Source: Branchinecta lynchi
Lineage: Eukaryota > Arthropoda > Branchiopoda > Anostraca > Branchinectidae
Direction of reading: 5' to 3'
Assembly (NCBI GenBank): GCA_023053575.1
Contig: JAKZAP010000015.1
Span: forward strand, 11,894,930-11,958,929
DNA length: 64,000 nucleotides
A program made the position numbers and the translations under genes. Under the pieces are notes generated by a model, which did not search any database, was not told the origin of the DNA, and was given only the letters and a program-made list of their open reading frames with translations. Shown piece after piece: positions 57,431 to 64,000 of the stretch. Position 1 is the stretch's first letter. Each line of letters begins with the position of its first letter.

Positions 57431-57775
57431 CACATCTGCTATCTACGGAACTCTACTGAAACTTTCTTGACTGATTGGAGAGAATCTAGATAGCGCTTGC
57501 TCCGTGAAACACAAAACACATCTGCTAACTACGGAACTCTACTGAAACTTTCTTGATTGATCGGAGAGAATATAGATAGCGCTTGCTCCGTGAAACACAA
57601 AACACATCTGCTATCTACGGAACTCTACTGAAACTTTCTTGATTGATCGGAGAGAATATAGATAGCGCTTGCTCCGTGAAACACAAAACACATCTGCTAT
57701 CTACGGAACTCTACTGAAACTTTCTTGACTGATTGGAGAGAATATAGACAGCGCTTGCTCTGTGAAACGCATACT
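57431..57775. repeat. Four 86-bp direct repeats in the divergent gap
   Basis: Units start at 57431, 57517, 57603 and 57689, an exact 86-bp period with few substitutions. Each contains GCTATCTACGGAACTCTACT near the start and TAGATAGCGCTTGCTCCGTG near the end; GCTATCTA and TAGATAGC are complementary, so each unit can form a stem. The array sits between the leftward membrane-protein gene and the rightward polymerase gene. Iteron-like replication origin, shared enhancer/promoter or a telomere-proximal regulatory array are all possible. Confidence 0.95.
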
Positions 57776-57840
57776 GAAACCAGTGCTTTTCTTTACGACT
57801 GAGAAAACGCAGACGGGAGAAATTTATTAATAAAAATGTT

Positions 57841-57853
57841 CCCCTATTAAATG
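57841..57853 (+). promoter_or_regulatory. Start-proximal CCCCTATTAAATG motif
   Basis: CCCCTATTAA abuts the ATG that opens the polymerase N-terminal frame, 65 bp after the 86-bp repeat array. Confidence 0.55.
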
Positions 57854-59332
57854 ATGAATACTGCAGAGGTTATTCAGCTTTGTAAAAAGGTTATATCAAA
57901 CAACAAAGCGGTTATACAAAGATTATCGCTATACACATATAATGAACTGCGGACTTATGCGAAAATTAATAAAATCAAAACAAATGGAGCTAAGAAACAT
58001 GAAATAACAAATAATATAATAAACCATCTTAATAAGTATATTTTGATAGCTGAAGATAAAATTAAAATTGAACGCAGAAACGAAAGAACTCATAATAAGA
58101 ACAGACCATCCGACTACAAACCAGAACCGAGATTACGAACCATTCTGGAAGATGAGATAAAAGAAAATAATATCACCATTACAAAACTAAAACAAGAATA
58201 CAATGATAACAAAGAAAAAGAGACAAGCGAATTAAAGAAATTTCTGAAAAACAAGAACCTATCAACTCGCGGAAACCGAGAAGAAGTACTAAAAAGAGTT
58301 GGAGAATACTATAATAATATTATTACCAAACATAAAGATTCCGTACAGAAAAATAGAGATATCATAAGAGATCAAACAGAAAGACGTGATAACAGTAGAC
58401 AGAAACCAATTGGTTTATCAACTCTCTTCATAAATAAGAAAAAAATTAAAGAAGAAAAATTAATTCCTGATCATGTATTTAGAACGGAAGAAGAACAGCA
58501 GCCTACTATTTTTAGCGAAAGTGAGAATATATTCACTGTAAACGTTTCAGTTCAAGGTAATGGAGTTGACGAGCATACTCTTATTGCTTTTACTTTCGCA
58601 GATATACAGCGGCGAATGAACGAAATAAATCAATATAGAGTTCAGTTTGTAACTCGTGTTATTTTCCATCGACAGGAGAATGATGAAGAAGTAGTAGTGT
58701 ATTACAACAGTACTTCTTGGATTTTAAATAAAAATAGCATTCTTACTCATAATCATTTGGATGATAATAACAAGAGACTTAGTTCTTTAAGTAATACCCC
58801 TCGATCTGGGCTACAATTTAGTCGGTATGAAGGAATTGATTATAGGATGACACGAATAGAATCTTACATGGGAGGAACGTTTAAAATACTGCCAGATTTC
58901 GTAAAAAATAAAAAAGCGTGTATAAATATAAAAAATAACGACCAGAAATGTTTCCTTTGGTCTATCTTAGCAAATCTACATCCAGCTAAGGATCATGTTG
59001 ATAGACTATCAAATTATAAACAATATGAAAACGAATTTGATTTCAAAGGGATTACTAACTTCCCGATGGATACACAAGATATACACACATTTGAAAATAA
59101 ATATAACATTAAGATTTGCTTATTTCAAATTGAGAAAGAGAAAATAATCAGAAGTCATATACTAAAAAGTACAATGAATGGCAAAACAGCTAAACATATT
59201 ATTAATTTATTGTATTTCGATAATGGTAAAGGATCTGAGCAAACTAGTCGGCACTCAAATATCTACAAGACAAAAAAAGACATACCTATGCACTTTTTGC
59301 GGAAGGCATTTTACAAAAGAAGAACAATATGA
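57851..59332 (+). CDS. N-terminal part of protein-primed DNA polymerase (SAP-like extension), frame broken
   Basis: 493 codons. Residues about 10-60 are basic and helical and resemble a LEM/SAP-type fold; residues about 131-158 (ELKKFLKNKNLSTRGNREEV) fit the SAP DNA-binding motif. A lysine-rich linker leads to a conserved region near 330-470: FSRYEGIDYRMTRIESY, KACINIKN, CFLWSILANLHPAKDHVDRL, GITNFP, then HIINLLYF, which in Maverick-type polymerases precedes a zinc finger and the exonuclease domain. Here the frame ends shortly after an A7 run (59272-59278), and the expected continuation lies in another frame, where the next coding region opens. So this is either the broken 5' part of one polymerase gene, a sequencing/assembly artefact, or a programmed shift. 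The last 20 or so residues after the A run are probably not part of the real protein. Confidence 0.8.
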   Translation: MMNTAEVIQLCKKVISNNKAVIQRLSLYTYNELRTYAKINKIKTNGAKKHEITNNIINHLNKYILIAEDKIKIERRNERTHNKNRPSDYKPEPRLRTILEDEIKENNITITKLKQEYNDNKEKETSELKKFLKNKNLSTRGNREEVLKRVGEYYNNIITKHKDSVQKNRDIIRDQTERRDNSRQKPIGLSTLFINKKKIKEEKLIPDHVFRTEEEQQPTIFSESENIFTVNVSVQGNGVDEHTLIAFTFADIQRRMNEINQYRVQFVTRVIFHRQENDEEVVVYYNSTSWILNKNSILTHNHLDDNNKRLSSLSNTPRSGLQFSRYEGIDYRMTRIESYMGGTFKILPDFVKNKKACINIKNNDQKCFLWSILANLHPAKDHVDRLSNYKQYENEFDFKGITNFPMDTQDIHTFENKYNIKICLFQIEKEKIIRSHILKSTMNGKTAKHIINLLYFDNGKGSEQTSRHSNIYKTKKDIPMHFLRKAFYKRRTI

Positions 59333-61916
59333 AAAACATGAGAGTAAAAATAATTGCGAAGATCCTGATATTATAATGCCTCCTGAAGGTTCAAGTATAC
59401 AATATAAAAATATTGCAAAACAAATGAAAGTACCTTATTGCATAATAGCAGACTTTGAGTCTTATAACGAAGAATACAATCAGGTAAACGGGAAGAAAAC
59501 AATAAAAGTGGCCAAACAGAAACCATTTGCTTACGGGTTTCAGGTATGCTGTTCCTTTGATACAAACCAGAACAAATACTATGACTATTTCGGTGAAGAC
59601 GCTGCAGAACATTTTGTTAAAACCGTTACAAAAGTATCCACAGAAATTGCAAACAAATATGAAAGCAGACAAAGAAACCATACTTATACCAATGCAGAAA
59701 TTACCGAAAAATGGAAAAATCTAATGAATAAGACTTGTCACATCTGTACAACTGAAATTACTGAAAATCCTCACTTTGATCACGACCACATGACAGGAGA
59801 AGATAGGGGATTTGCTCATGCTGAATGTAATATGAAATACAGGATTCCTAGGCATATCCCGGTAGTAATGCATAATTTATCAAAATATGACTCTCATTTA
59901 TTTGTTAGAGAATTGATACCTGATAACGGAATTTTTGAAAGTGCAGAAAGTTTCATCTCATTCTCGAAATCAATAAGTATTACAAAAGCGGATACGGAAA
60001 TAAAATATGAGATGCGGTTTATAGATTCAATTAGATTTATGGCTTCATCTTTAGACAAACTATCAGCAAATTTAGCAACATGTGATTGCAAAGTACCTTG
60101 TAATCATCTAAGACAGAATTTCAAGTACACATCTAACAGCTTCAAAAATGACGATGAATTCAAAGAAATAATTAAAAAAGGGGTGTATCCCTATGAATTC
60201 GTAGATAGTTTCGATAAAATGAAATGTGCAAAGTTACCACCAATAGAAAGCTTTTATTCTAGGTTGACGGGGAAAGGTATTGACAAAAGTGATTATAAAA
60301 GAGCGGTATCTATATGGAAGCAATTTAACTGTGAAACTTTACTTGATTATACCAAGTTGTACCTAAAAAGTGATGTGTTAATATTGTCGGATGTTGTAGA
60401 GAATTTCAGAAATGTGTGTATACATAATTATGATCTGGATCCACTTCATTACTTCTCAGCTCCAGGACTAACATGGGATGCTTTCCTAAAACATTCGAAA
60501 GTAGACTTACCGTTATTCTCAAAGGAAGACATGTATACCTTTATAGAAAAAGGAATAAGAGGTGGTGTATCCCAATGTATAAAAAGATACGCAAAAGCAA
60601 ATAATAAATATACAAGTGATTATAATAAGAATAAGCCATCTAATTATTTAGTGTATTTGGATAAAAATAATTTATATGGGTGGGCAATGTCACAAGATTT
60701 ACCAGCGAATGATTTCCAATTCATTTCCATACCGGATGATTTGAAAGAAAGGAATGAATACGAATCAATCGAGTATTACAACCATCTGAAAAGTCATATC
60801 AAGTCGGTGATTACGATTAAGTCGGTGAGACAAGATGTGGGTGCTATATATGAGGTAGACTTAGAATATCCAAAAGAACTACACGAATTACACAAGGATT
60901 TACCATTAGCACCCGAACACTTTAACGGTAAGCTATGTACCACAGTATTAGATAAAACTAACTATGTAGTTCACCACAGGAACCTAGAATTCTATTTACA
61001 AAAAGGTTTGATATTGAAAAGAGTACACAGAATACTAGGATTCACTGAAAGTGCTTACTTAAACGGATATATAGACCACAACACAGCACTTAGAACTAAA
61101 GGTACAAATGATTTTGAAAAGGATTTCTTTAAGCTTATGAATAATGCTTGCTTTGGAAAAACTATGGAAAACGTAAGGAAGCGAGCGGATATGGAAATAA
61201 TAACGGATGATACAACAAGAGAAAAAATAATAAAGAAACCCAACTTTAAATCTGAAATAATATTCAGTGAAAACTTTTCAGTAGCAAGAATGTCAAAGGA
61301 AAAGATAAAATTAGACAAACCAATGTATATCGGCTTTGCTGTATTGGAACTATCCAAGTTATTGATGTATGAATTCCATTATGATTATATGAAGCCTAAA
61401 TATGGAGATAAAATTGATTTGTGTTATATGGACACTGATTCTTTCATATATGATATTAGAACTGAAGATTTTTATCAAGATATCAAACAGGATTTGAATG
61501 AGAGGTTCGATACATCTGATTATGCGAAAGATAATCCATATGGGTTTCCTAGTGTAAATAAGAAAGTGATAGGAATGATGAAAGATGAATTAGGTGGACA
61601 GGTTATGACAGAGTTTGTTGGATTACGATCAAAAGTATATGCTTATTTAAAGGACAACCAAGACCCTTCAAAAGCTAGCAAAAAACTGAAAGGAATAAAA
61701 ACCAATATAGTTAAAGATAAAATTACGATTCAAAACTATAAGGATGTACTGTTTGGTAAAACGGAAAACCTTTCTATAACCCAGTATAACTTAAGATCAT
61801 ACAAGCACAATATGTTTCTAGAAGAACAGAATAAAAAAGCGTTAGATCCTAAGGATGATAAAAGGATAGTAACAAGCGATAAAATACACACTTTACCTTT
61901 AGGTTATAAACATTAA
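59178..61916 (+). CDS. Protein-primed family B DNA polymerase, catalytic part
   Basis: This frame (912 codons from its first ATG; real homology begins at about 59280) carries a complete polymerase core. In order: C2H2-like zinc finger (YLCTFCGRHF, residues 36-56), exonuclease motif I (IADFESY, about 90), an endonuclease VII/HNH-like insertion (CHIC...FDHDHMTGEDRG...CN, about 188-215), exonuclease II (NLSKYDSHLF, about 233), exonuclease III (YLKSDVL), motif A (LDKNNLYGWAMS, about 495), motif B (LMNNACFGKTMEN, about 655) and motif C (YMDTDSF, about 750), then a KxY-type segment (GLRSKVYAY). These are the motifs of DNA_pol_B_2 enzymes that copy linear genomes from a terminal protein. All catalytic aspartates are present. 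The first ATG lacks the start-proximal motif seen at the other genes, so translation probably does not begin here. Confidence 0.95.
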   Translation: MAKQLNILLIYCISIMVKDLSKLVGTQISTRQKKTYLCTFCGRHFTKEEQYEKHESKNNCEDPDIIMPPEGSSIQYKNIAKQMKVPYCIIADFESYNEEYNQVNGKKTIKVAKQKPFAYGFQVCCSFDTNQNKYYDYFGEDAAEHFVKTVTKVSTEIANKYESRQRNHTYTNAEITEKWKNLMNKTCHICTTEITENPHFDHDHMTGEDRGFAHAECNMKYRIPRHIPVVMHNLSKYDSHLFVRELIPDNGIFESAESFISFSKSISITKADTEIKYEMRFIDSIRFMASSLDKLSANLATCDCKVPCNHLRQNFKYTSNSFKNDDEFKEIIKKGVYPYEFVDSFDKMKCAKLPPIESFYSRLTGKGIDKSDYKRAVSIWKQFNCETLLDYTKLYLKSDVLILSDVVENFRNVCIHNYDLDPLHYFSAPGLTWDAFLKHSKVDLPLFSKEDMYTFIEKGIRGGVSQCIKRYAKANNKYTSDYNKNKPSNYLVYLDKNNLYGWAMSQDLPANDFQFISIPDDLKERNEYESIEYYNHLKSHIKSVITIKSVRQDVGAIYEVDLEYPKELHELHKDLPLAPEHFNGKLCTTVLDKTNYVVHHRNLEFYLQKGLILKRVHRILGFTESAYLNGYIDHNTALRTKGTNDFEKDFFKLMNNACFGKTMENVRKRADMEIITDDTTREKIIKKPNFKSEIIFSENFSVARMSKEKIKLDKPMYIGFAVLELSKLLMYEFHYDYMKPKYGDKIDLCYMDTDSFIYDIRTEDFYQDIKQDLNERFDTSDYAKDNPYGFPSVNKKVIGMMKDELGGQVMTEFVGLRSKVYAYLKDNQDPSKASKKLKGIKTNIVKDKITIQNYKDVLFGKTENLSITQYNLRSYKHNMFLEEQNKKALDPKDDKRIVTSDKIHTLPLGYKH

Positions 61917-61918
61917 AT

Positions 61919-62140
61919 TCAAGTACCTACTTAAAAACTTCAAGTACCTACTTCAAAACTTCAAGTACCTACTTAAAAAATTCAAGTACCTACCTAAAAA
62001 ATTCAAGTACCTACTTAAAAAAATCAAGTACCTACTTAAAAAAATCAAGTCCCTACTTAAAAAAATCAAGTACCTACTTAAAAACTTCAAGTACCTACTT
62101 AAAAAATTCAAGTACCTACTTAAAATACTCAAGTAAATCT
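61919..62140. repeat. 21-bp tandem array between polymerase and ATPase
   Basis: TCAAGTACCTACTTAAAAAA-type units start at 61919, 61940 and every 21 bp to 62129, eleven in all, the last degenerate. It begins three bases after the polymerase stop codon. Because 21 is a multiple of three, it makes a spurious heptad-repeat open frame on the minus strand (61953-62189). TAAG/CTTA-rich units with T/A runs could act as a terminator, an enhancer or a protein-binding array. Confidence 0.95.
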
Positions 62141-62155
62141 TATAATGAAAAATTC

Positions 62156-62169
62156 TTCCTAAATAAATG
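62156..62169 (+). promoter_or_regulatory. Start-proximal TTCCTAAATAAATG motif
   Basis: TTCCTAAATAA abuts the first ATG of the packaging ATPase; a second in-frame ATG follows four bases downstream in another register, so the first is preferred. Confidence 0.55.
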
Positions 62170-62844
62170 AATGAAAAGGCTCCAATCAAAGTCTATGATT
62201 TTAGTGAAAAGAACACTTATCAGAATAAGCACGACCTTGCACCTCAGTGGCCATTTAGACTCTTAATTTGTGGTAGTTCTGGAACAGGGAAAACTAACCT
62301 TCTTTTGAATTTAATTTATGAATATCTTTGTTTCAACCGAATATACTTGTATGCAAAAGATCTTGAAGAAGATAAATATCAAGACCTTATAACCAATTTA
62401 ACCACTTTGGAGTCACAATGCAAATCGAAAGTCTTAACAGTAAGTAACAATCTTGATGATATTGTTGATGTTGACGACTTAGACCCCGAGTACCAAAACT
62501 TGATTATCTTTGACGATTTTGTCACTGAAAAAGACCAGAAGAAAATAGAAGATTTATTCATAAGAGGAAGAAAGAAAAATGCCTCGATTGTTTATTTATC
62601 ACAGAGCTATCATAAAACGCCAAAGGTGGTAAGGCTCCAGTGCAATTATTTTGCATTCTTTCAGTGTTCTAATCCAAAAGAAGTAAAATTAATAAGACAA
62701 AGCCATGTATCCAGTATAGACGATGAAAAATTTCTCAAACAATTCGAGACTGCAACCAAGGGCTACGGTTTTTTCTTCATAGATTTAAAAATAAAAGATA
62801 AAACCCTTAAGTACAGGAAAAACTTTGAAAAATTTACCGGATAA
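62167..62844 (+). CDS. Genome packaging ATPase, A32/FtsK-HerA family
   Basis: 225 codons. Walker A is CGSSGTGKTNLLL (residues about 35-46), Walker B is NLIIFDDFV (about 110-118), followed by an arginine-rich RGRKKNASIVYLSQSYHKTP segment (about 135-154) containing the sensor glutamine. These features and the small size match the packaging ATPases of Maverick/Polinton elements, adintoviruses and related double-jelly-roll viruses, which pump DNA into the capsid. It follows the 21-bp array and is 16 bases ahead of the next gene, so the late-type genes form a tight block in one direction. No break is visible. Confidence 0.95.
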   Translation: MNEKAPIKVYDFSEKNTYQNKHDLAPQWPFRLLICGSSGTGKTNLLLNLIYEYLCFNRIYLYAKDLEEDKYQDLITNLTTLESQCKSKVLTVSNNLDDIVDVDDLDPEYQNLIIFDDFVTEKDQKKIEDLFIRGRKKNASIVYLSQSYHKTPKVVRLQCNYFAFFQCSNPKEVKLIRQSHVSSIDDEKFLKQFETATKGYGFFFIDLKIKDKTLKYRKNFEKFTG

Positions 62845-62849
62845 TTTAT

Positions 62850-62863
62850 TTCTATAATAAATG
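62850..62863 (+). promoter_or_regulatory. Start-proximal TCTATAATAAATG motif
   Basis: TCTATAATAA fills the gap between the ATPase stop codon and the ATG of the fibre-like gene. Confidence 0.55.
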
Positions 62864-63475
62864 AATAAATTTGGTAGTGTTGGAAAAAAGGTTAGTAACG
62901 AATCGAAAGTTACTGACGAAAATGGTAACATTAACCTACATGATAGACGAATTATAAATTTAGGTGATGCCAAGGCAGACAAGGATGCTATTAGCTTAAG
63001 ATCTATGACTGTGATTATGAATCAATTTAAAGAACAAATGACTGCAGGACAAGTGCAAGCCAACCAATACTTTAGCGAAGATATCAACAGATTAACTGCG
63101 ATAGATGATTCTCCTGATAATTCGTTGGTAAGGAACAAAGATAAAGGGTTATTTGTAAAAGAAATAGTTCGAGTTAATGATAAAGAGATTAACGCTGAAA
63201 ACAAGTTGATAACAAATGTTCAAAACCCTAGAAACAAAAATGATGCTGTTAATTTAGCAACGTTAACTATGAATCTTTTAGATTATGACAAAAAGCTTCT
63301 GGGGCAACACACCCATAACGGTATAATTGAAGGAAAGATTGCTGGTCAAAAAACTCGTATCGATAATATTGAAAGAGCAGTAGTAAATATTTTAAAAAGG
63401 CTTCTAGAGCTAGAGCTAAAACCTGTTGACAAACCATTCGTTACCAGAATAGAAAAAATGATGGCTGGTAAATAA
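62861..63475 (+). CDS. Fibre- or spike-like virion protein, 204 aa
   Basis: Two copies of a pattern known from phage and virus tail-fibre or spike proteins are visible: RRIINLGDAKADKDAISLRS (residues about 29-48) and NKLITNVQNPRNKNDAVNL (about 114-132), i.e. a K-x-I-x-N-(V/L) turn followed by a DA(V/I) motif. Between and after them are predicted helices, and the C-terminal third is a heptad-like coiled coil (RIDNIERAVVNILKRLLELE) that could trimerise. There is no signal peptide. It lies between the packaging ATPase and a pX-like gene, consistent with a structural role. A receptor-binding or capsid-stabilising function is an inference; non-virion roles are possible. Confidence 0.7.
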   Translation: MNKFGSVGKKVSNESKVTDENGNINLHDRRIINLGDAKADKDAISLRSMTVIMNQFKEQMTAGQVQANQYFSEDINRLTAIDDSPDNSLVRNKDKGLFVKEIVRVNDKEINAENKLITNVQNPRNKNDAVNLATLTMNLLDYDKKLLGQHTHNGIIEGKIAGQKTRIDNIERAVVNILKRLLELELKPVDKPFVTRIEKMMAGK

Positions 63476-63493
63476 ATTTTATAAGATAAATTA

Positions 63494-63508
63494 ATTCCCT
63501 AATAAATG
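63494..63508 (+). promoter_or_regulatory. Start-proximal ATTCCCTAATAAATG motif
   Basis: TTCCCTAATAA directly precedes ATG of the last gene, almost identical to the motif before the 102-aa gene on the other strand. Confidence 0.55.
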
Positions 63509-64000
63509 GTTGAAACAATGGAGTATACAGTTTATTTGTCAAAGCTTCAGAAAGGAAAGCTGAAGAAATGCTTTGGTGCTAAACAAAAATGTCAGATACG
63601 TGTTAGTCATAGTAGACAAAATGAACGAGAACCAGTTAAGTTACTTTTAAGTAAACGACAAATTGATAAAATTGAAACATGTAAAATGAATAATAAGGGC
63701 TGTGATATTGATGTATCATACAAACAGATGAAAGAAGCGATTCAAAAGGGTGGATTACTTCCATTTTTAATACCGCTAGCAATTACCCTTGGTAAGGCAG
63801 CTTTAACAAGTGGTGCTGCTGCTTTGGGTACATTCGCTGGTAAGAAAATTATGGATAAAATGACCAACACAGGTGGAGCGCTAAAACTTCCTGGAACACA
63901 AAAAGTTGTGGGTAATGGGTTACGTGGGAAGGAAAGCGATGATGTCAACATAGGTGGGGCGCTTACACTTCCTGGAACACAAAAAGTTGTCGGTCATGGG
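63506..64000 (+). CDS. pX-like minor virion protein, partial (runs off window)
   Basis: 165 codons to the window edge. The N terminus (YTVYLSKLQKGKLKK, then LLLSKRQIDKIE and VSYKQMKEAIQKGG) resembles the KIxL..Q..K.. modules that open many Maverick-type pX/minor-capsid proteins. It is followed by a hydrophobic, alanine/glycine-rich segment GGLLPFLIPLAITLGKAALT (residues about 76-95), which is typical of membrane-active or pX-like proteins of these viruses. The C-terminal part repeats with an 81-base period: GGALKLPGTQKVVGNG and GGALTLPGTQKVVGHG. The start is set by the motif at 63494. Role in capsid assembly or membrane passage is inferred from family resemblance only. Confidence 0.75.
   Translation, partial: MVETMEYTVYLSKLQKGKLKKCFGAKQKCQIRVSHSRQNEREPVKLLLSKRQIDKIETCKMNNKGCDIDVSYKQMKEAIQKGGLLPFLIPLAITLGKAALTSGAAALGTFAGKKIMDKMTNTGGALKLPGTQKVVGNGLRGKESDDVNIGGALTLPGTQKVVGHG

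Larger units (their letters stand above)
55930..64000. mobile_element. Endogenous Maverick/Polinton- or adintovirus-like element (right end outside window)
   Basis: Gene set: two leftward small genes, then rightward protein-primed DNA polymerase, packaging ATPase, fibre-like protein and a pX-like protein, as in Maverick/Polinton elements and adintoviruses of animals. The DNA is AT-rich and nearly intron-free, unlike its surroundings. Integrase, hexon, penton and protease were not seen and would lie beyond 64000. A frame break in the polymerase and a SINE-like insertion suggest an old integrated copy, though most frames are still open. The placement is family knowledge plus visible motifs; no database comparison was made. 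Confidence 0.88.

Noticed and set aside
57431..57775. Possible CRISPR array
   Set aside because: The units are contiguous 86-bp direct repeats with no variable spacers, and the setting is eukaryotic.
59371..60091. Minus-strand frames within the polymerase gene
   Set aside because: Antisense shadows of a gene whose plus-strand motifs are all present.
61953..62189. Minus-strand open frame with a seven-residue FLSRYLx repeat
   Set aside because: Produced by the 21-bp non-coding array, whose period is a multiple of three; no start context and it overlaps the ATPase start.

Overview
The window looks like invertebrate nuclear DNA: intron-split coding exons with canonical GT/AG borders, very long introns packed with decayed non-LTR retrotransposons, MITEs and mobile tandem-repeat elements, and one virus-like element at the right end. 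The single host gene I can identify most resembles the insect rdgA type of diacylglycerol kinase, so an arthropod (perhaps a crustacean) is my best guess; this is an inference from remembered similarity, not a taxonomic result.

Region 1 (1-46,600, minus strand): five consecutive exons of a diacylglycerol kinase accessory domain lie at 46386-46596, 44848-45040, 27872-27968, 17386-17472 and 2472-2575. Their phases chain without a break, giving 692 coding bases separated by introns of about 1.3, 16.9, 10.4 and 14.8 kb. Exons for the catalytic domain (5') and the C terminus (3') were not found. The introns hold LINE reverse transcriptase remnants (5.0-7.8 kb, 18 kb, 37.3 kb), two large families of mobile tandem-repeat elements (Family 1, bounded by GGGATCCC motifs, about 136-bp monomer; Family 2, about 415-bp higher-order unit made of three related sub-units and ending in a hairpin), several MITE families (three with recognisable 8-bp target duplications), foldback elements and a dispersed sequence with a hammerhead-like core.

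Region 2 (46,600-55,900): more repeats, two local segmental tandem duplications (51.4-52.3 kb, 52.6-53.1 kb), one weak candidate exon (50616-50743) and about 1.9 kb with nothing I recognise.

Region 3 (about 55,930-64,000, continuing past the end): an AT-rich endogenous Maverick/Polinton- or adintovirus-like element. Two small genes run leftward (a 102-aa protein and a 140-aa membrane protein) and the replication/packaging block runs rightward: an N-terminal polymerase extension with a SAP-like motif, a protein-primed family B DNA polymerase with all catalytic motifs, an A32/FtsK-like packaging ATPase, a fibre-like protein and a partial minor-capsid-like (pX-like) protein. The divergent intergenic gap carries four 86-bp direct repeats, and a 21-bp repeat array lies between polymerase and ATPase. 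Every independent gene start in the element is abutted by an (A)TAA-ATG type motif, resembling a late promoter. A frame break inside the polymerase and a SINE-like insertion between two viral genes suggest a resident, partly decayed copy.
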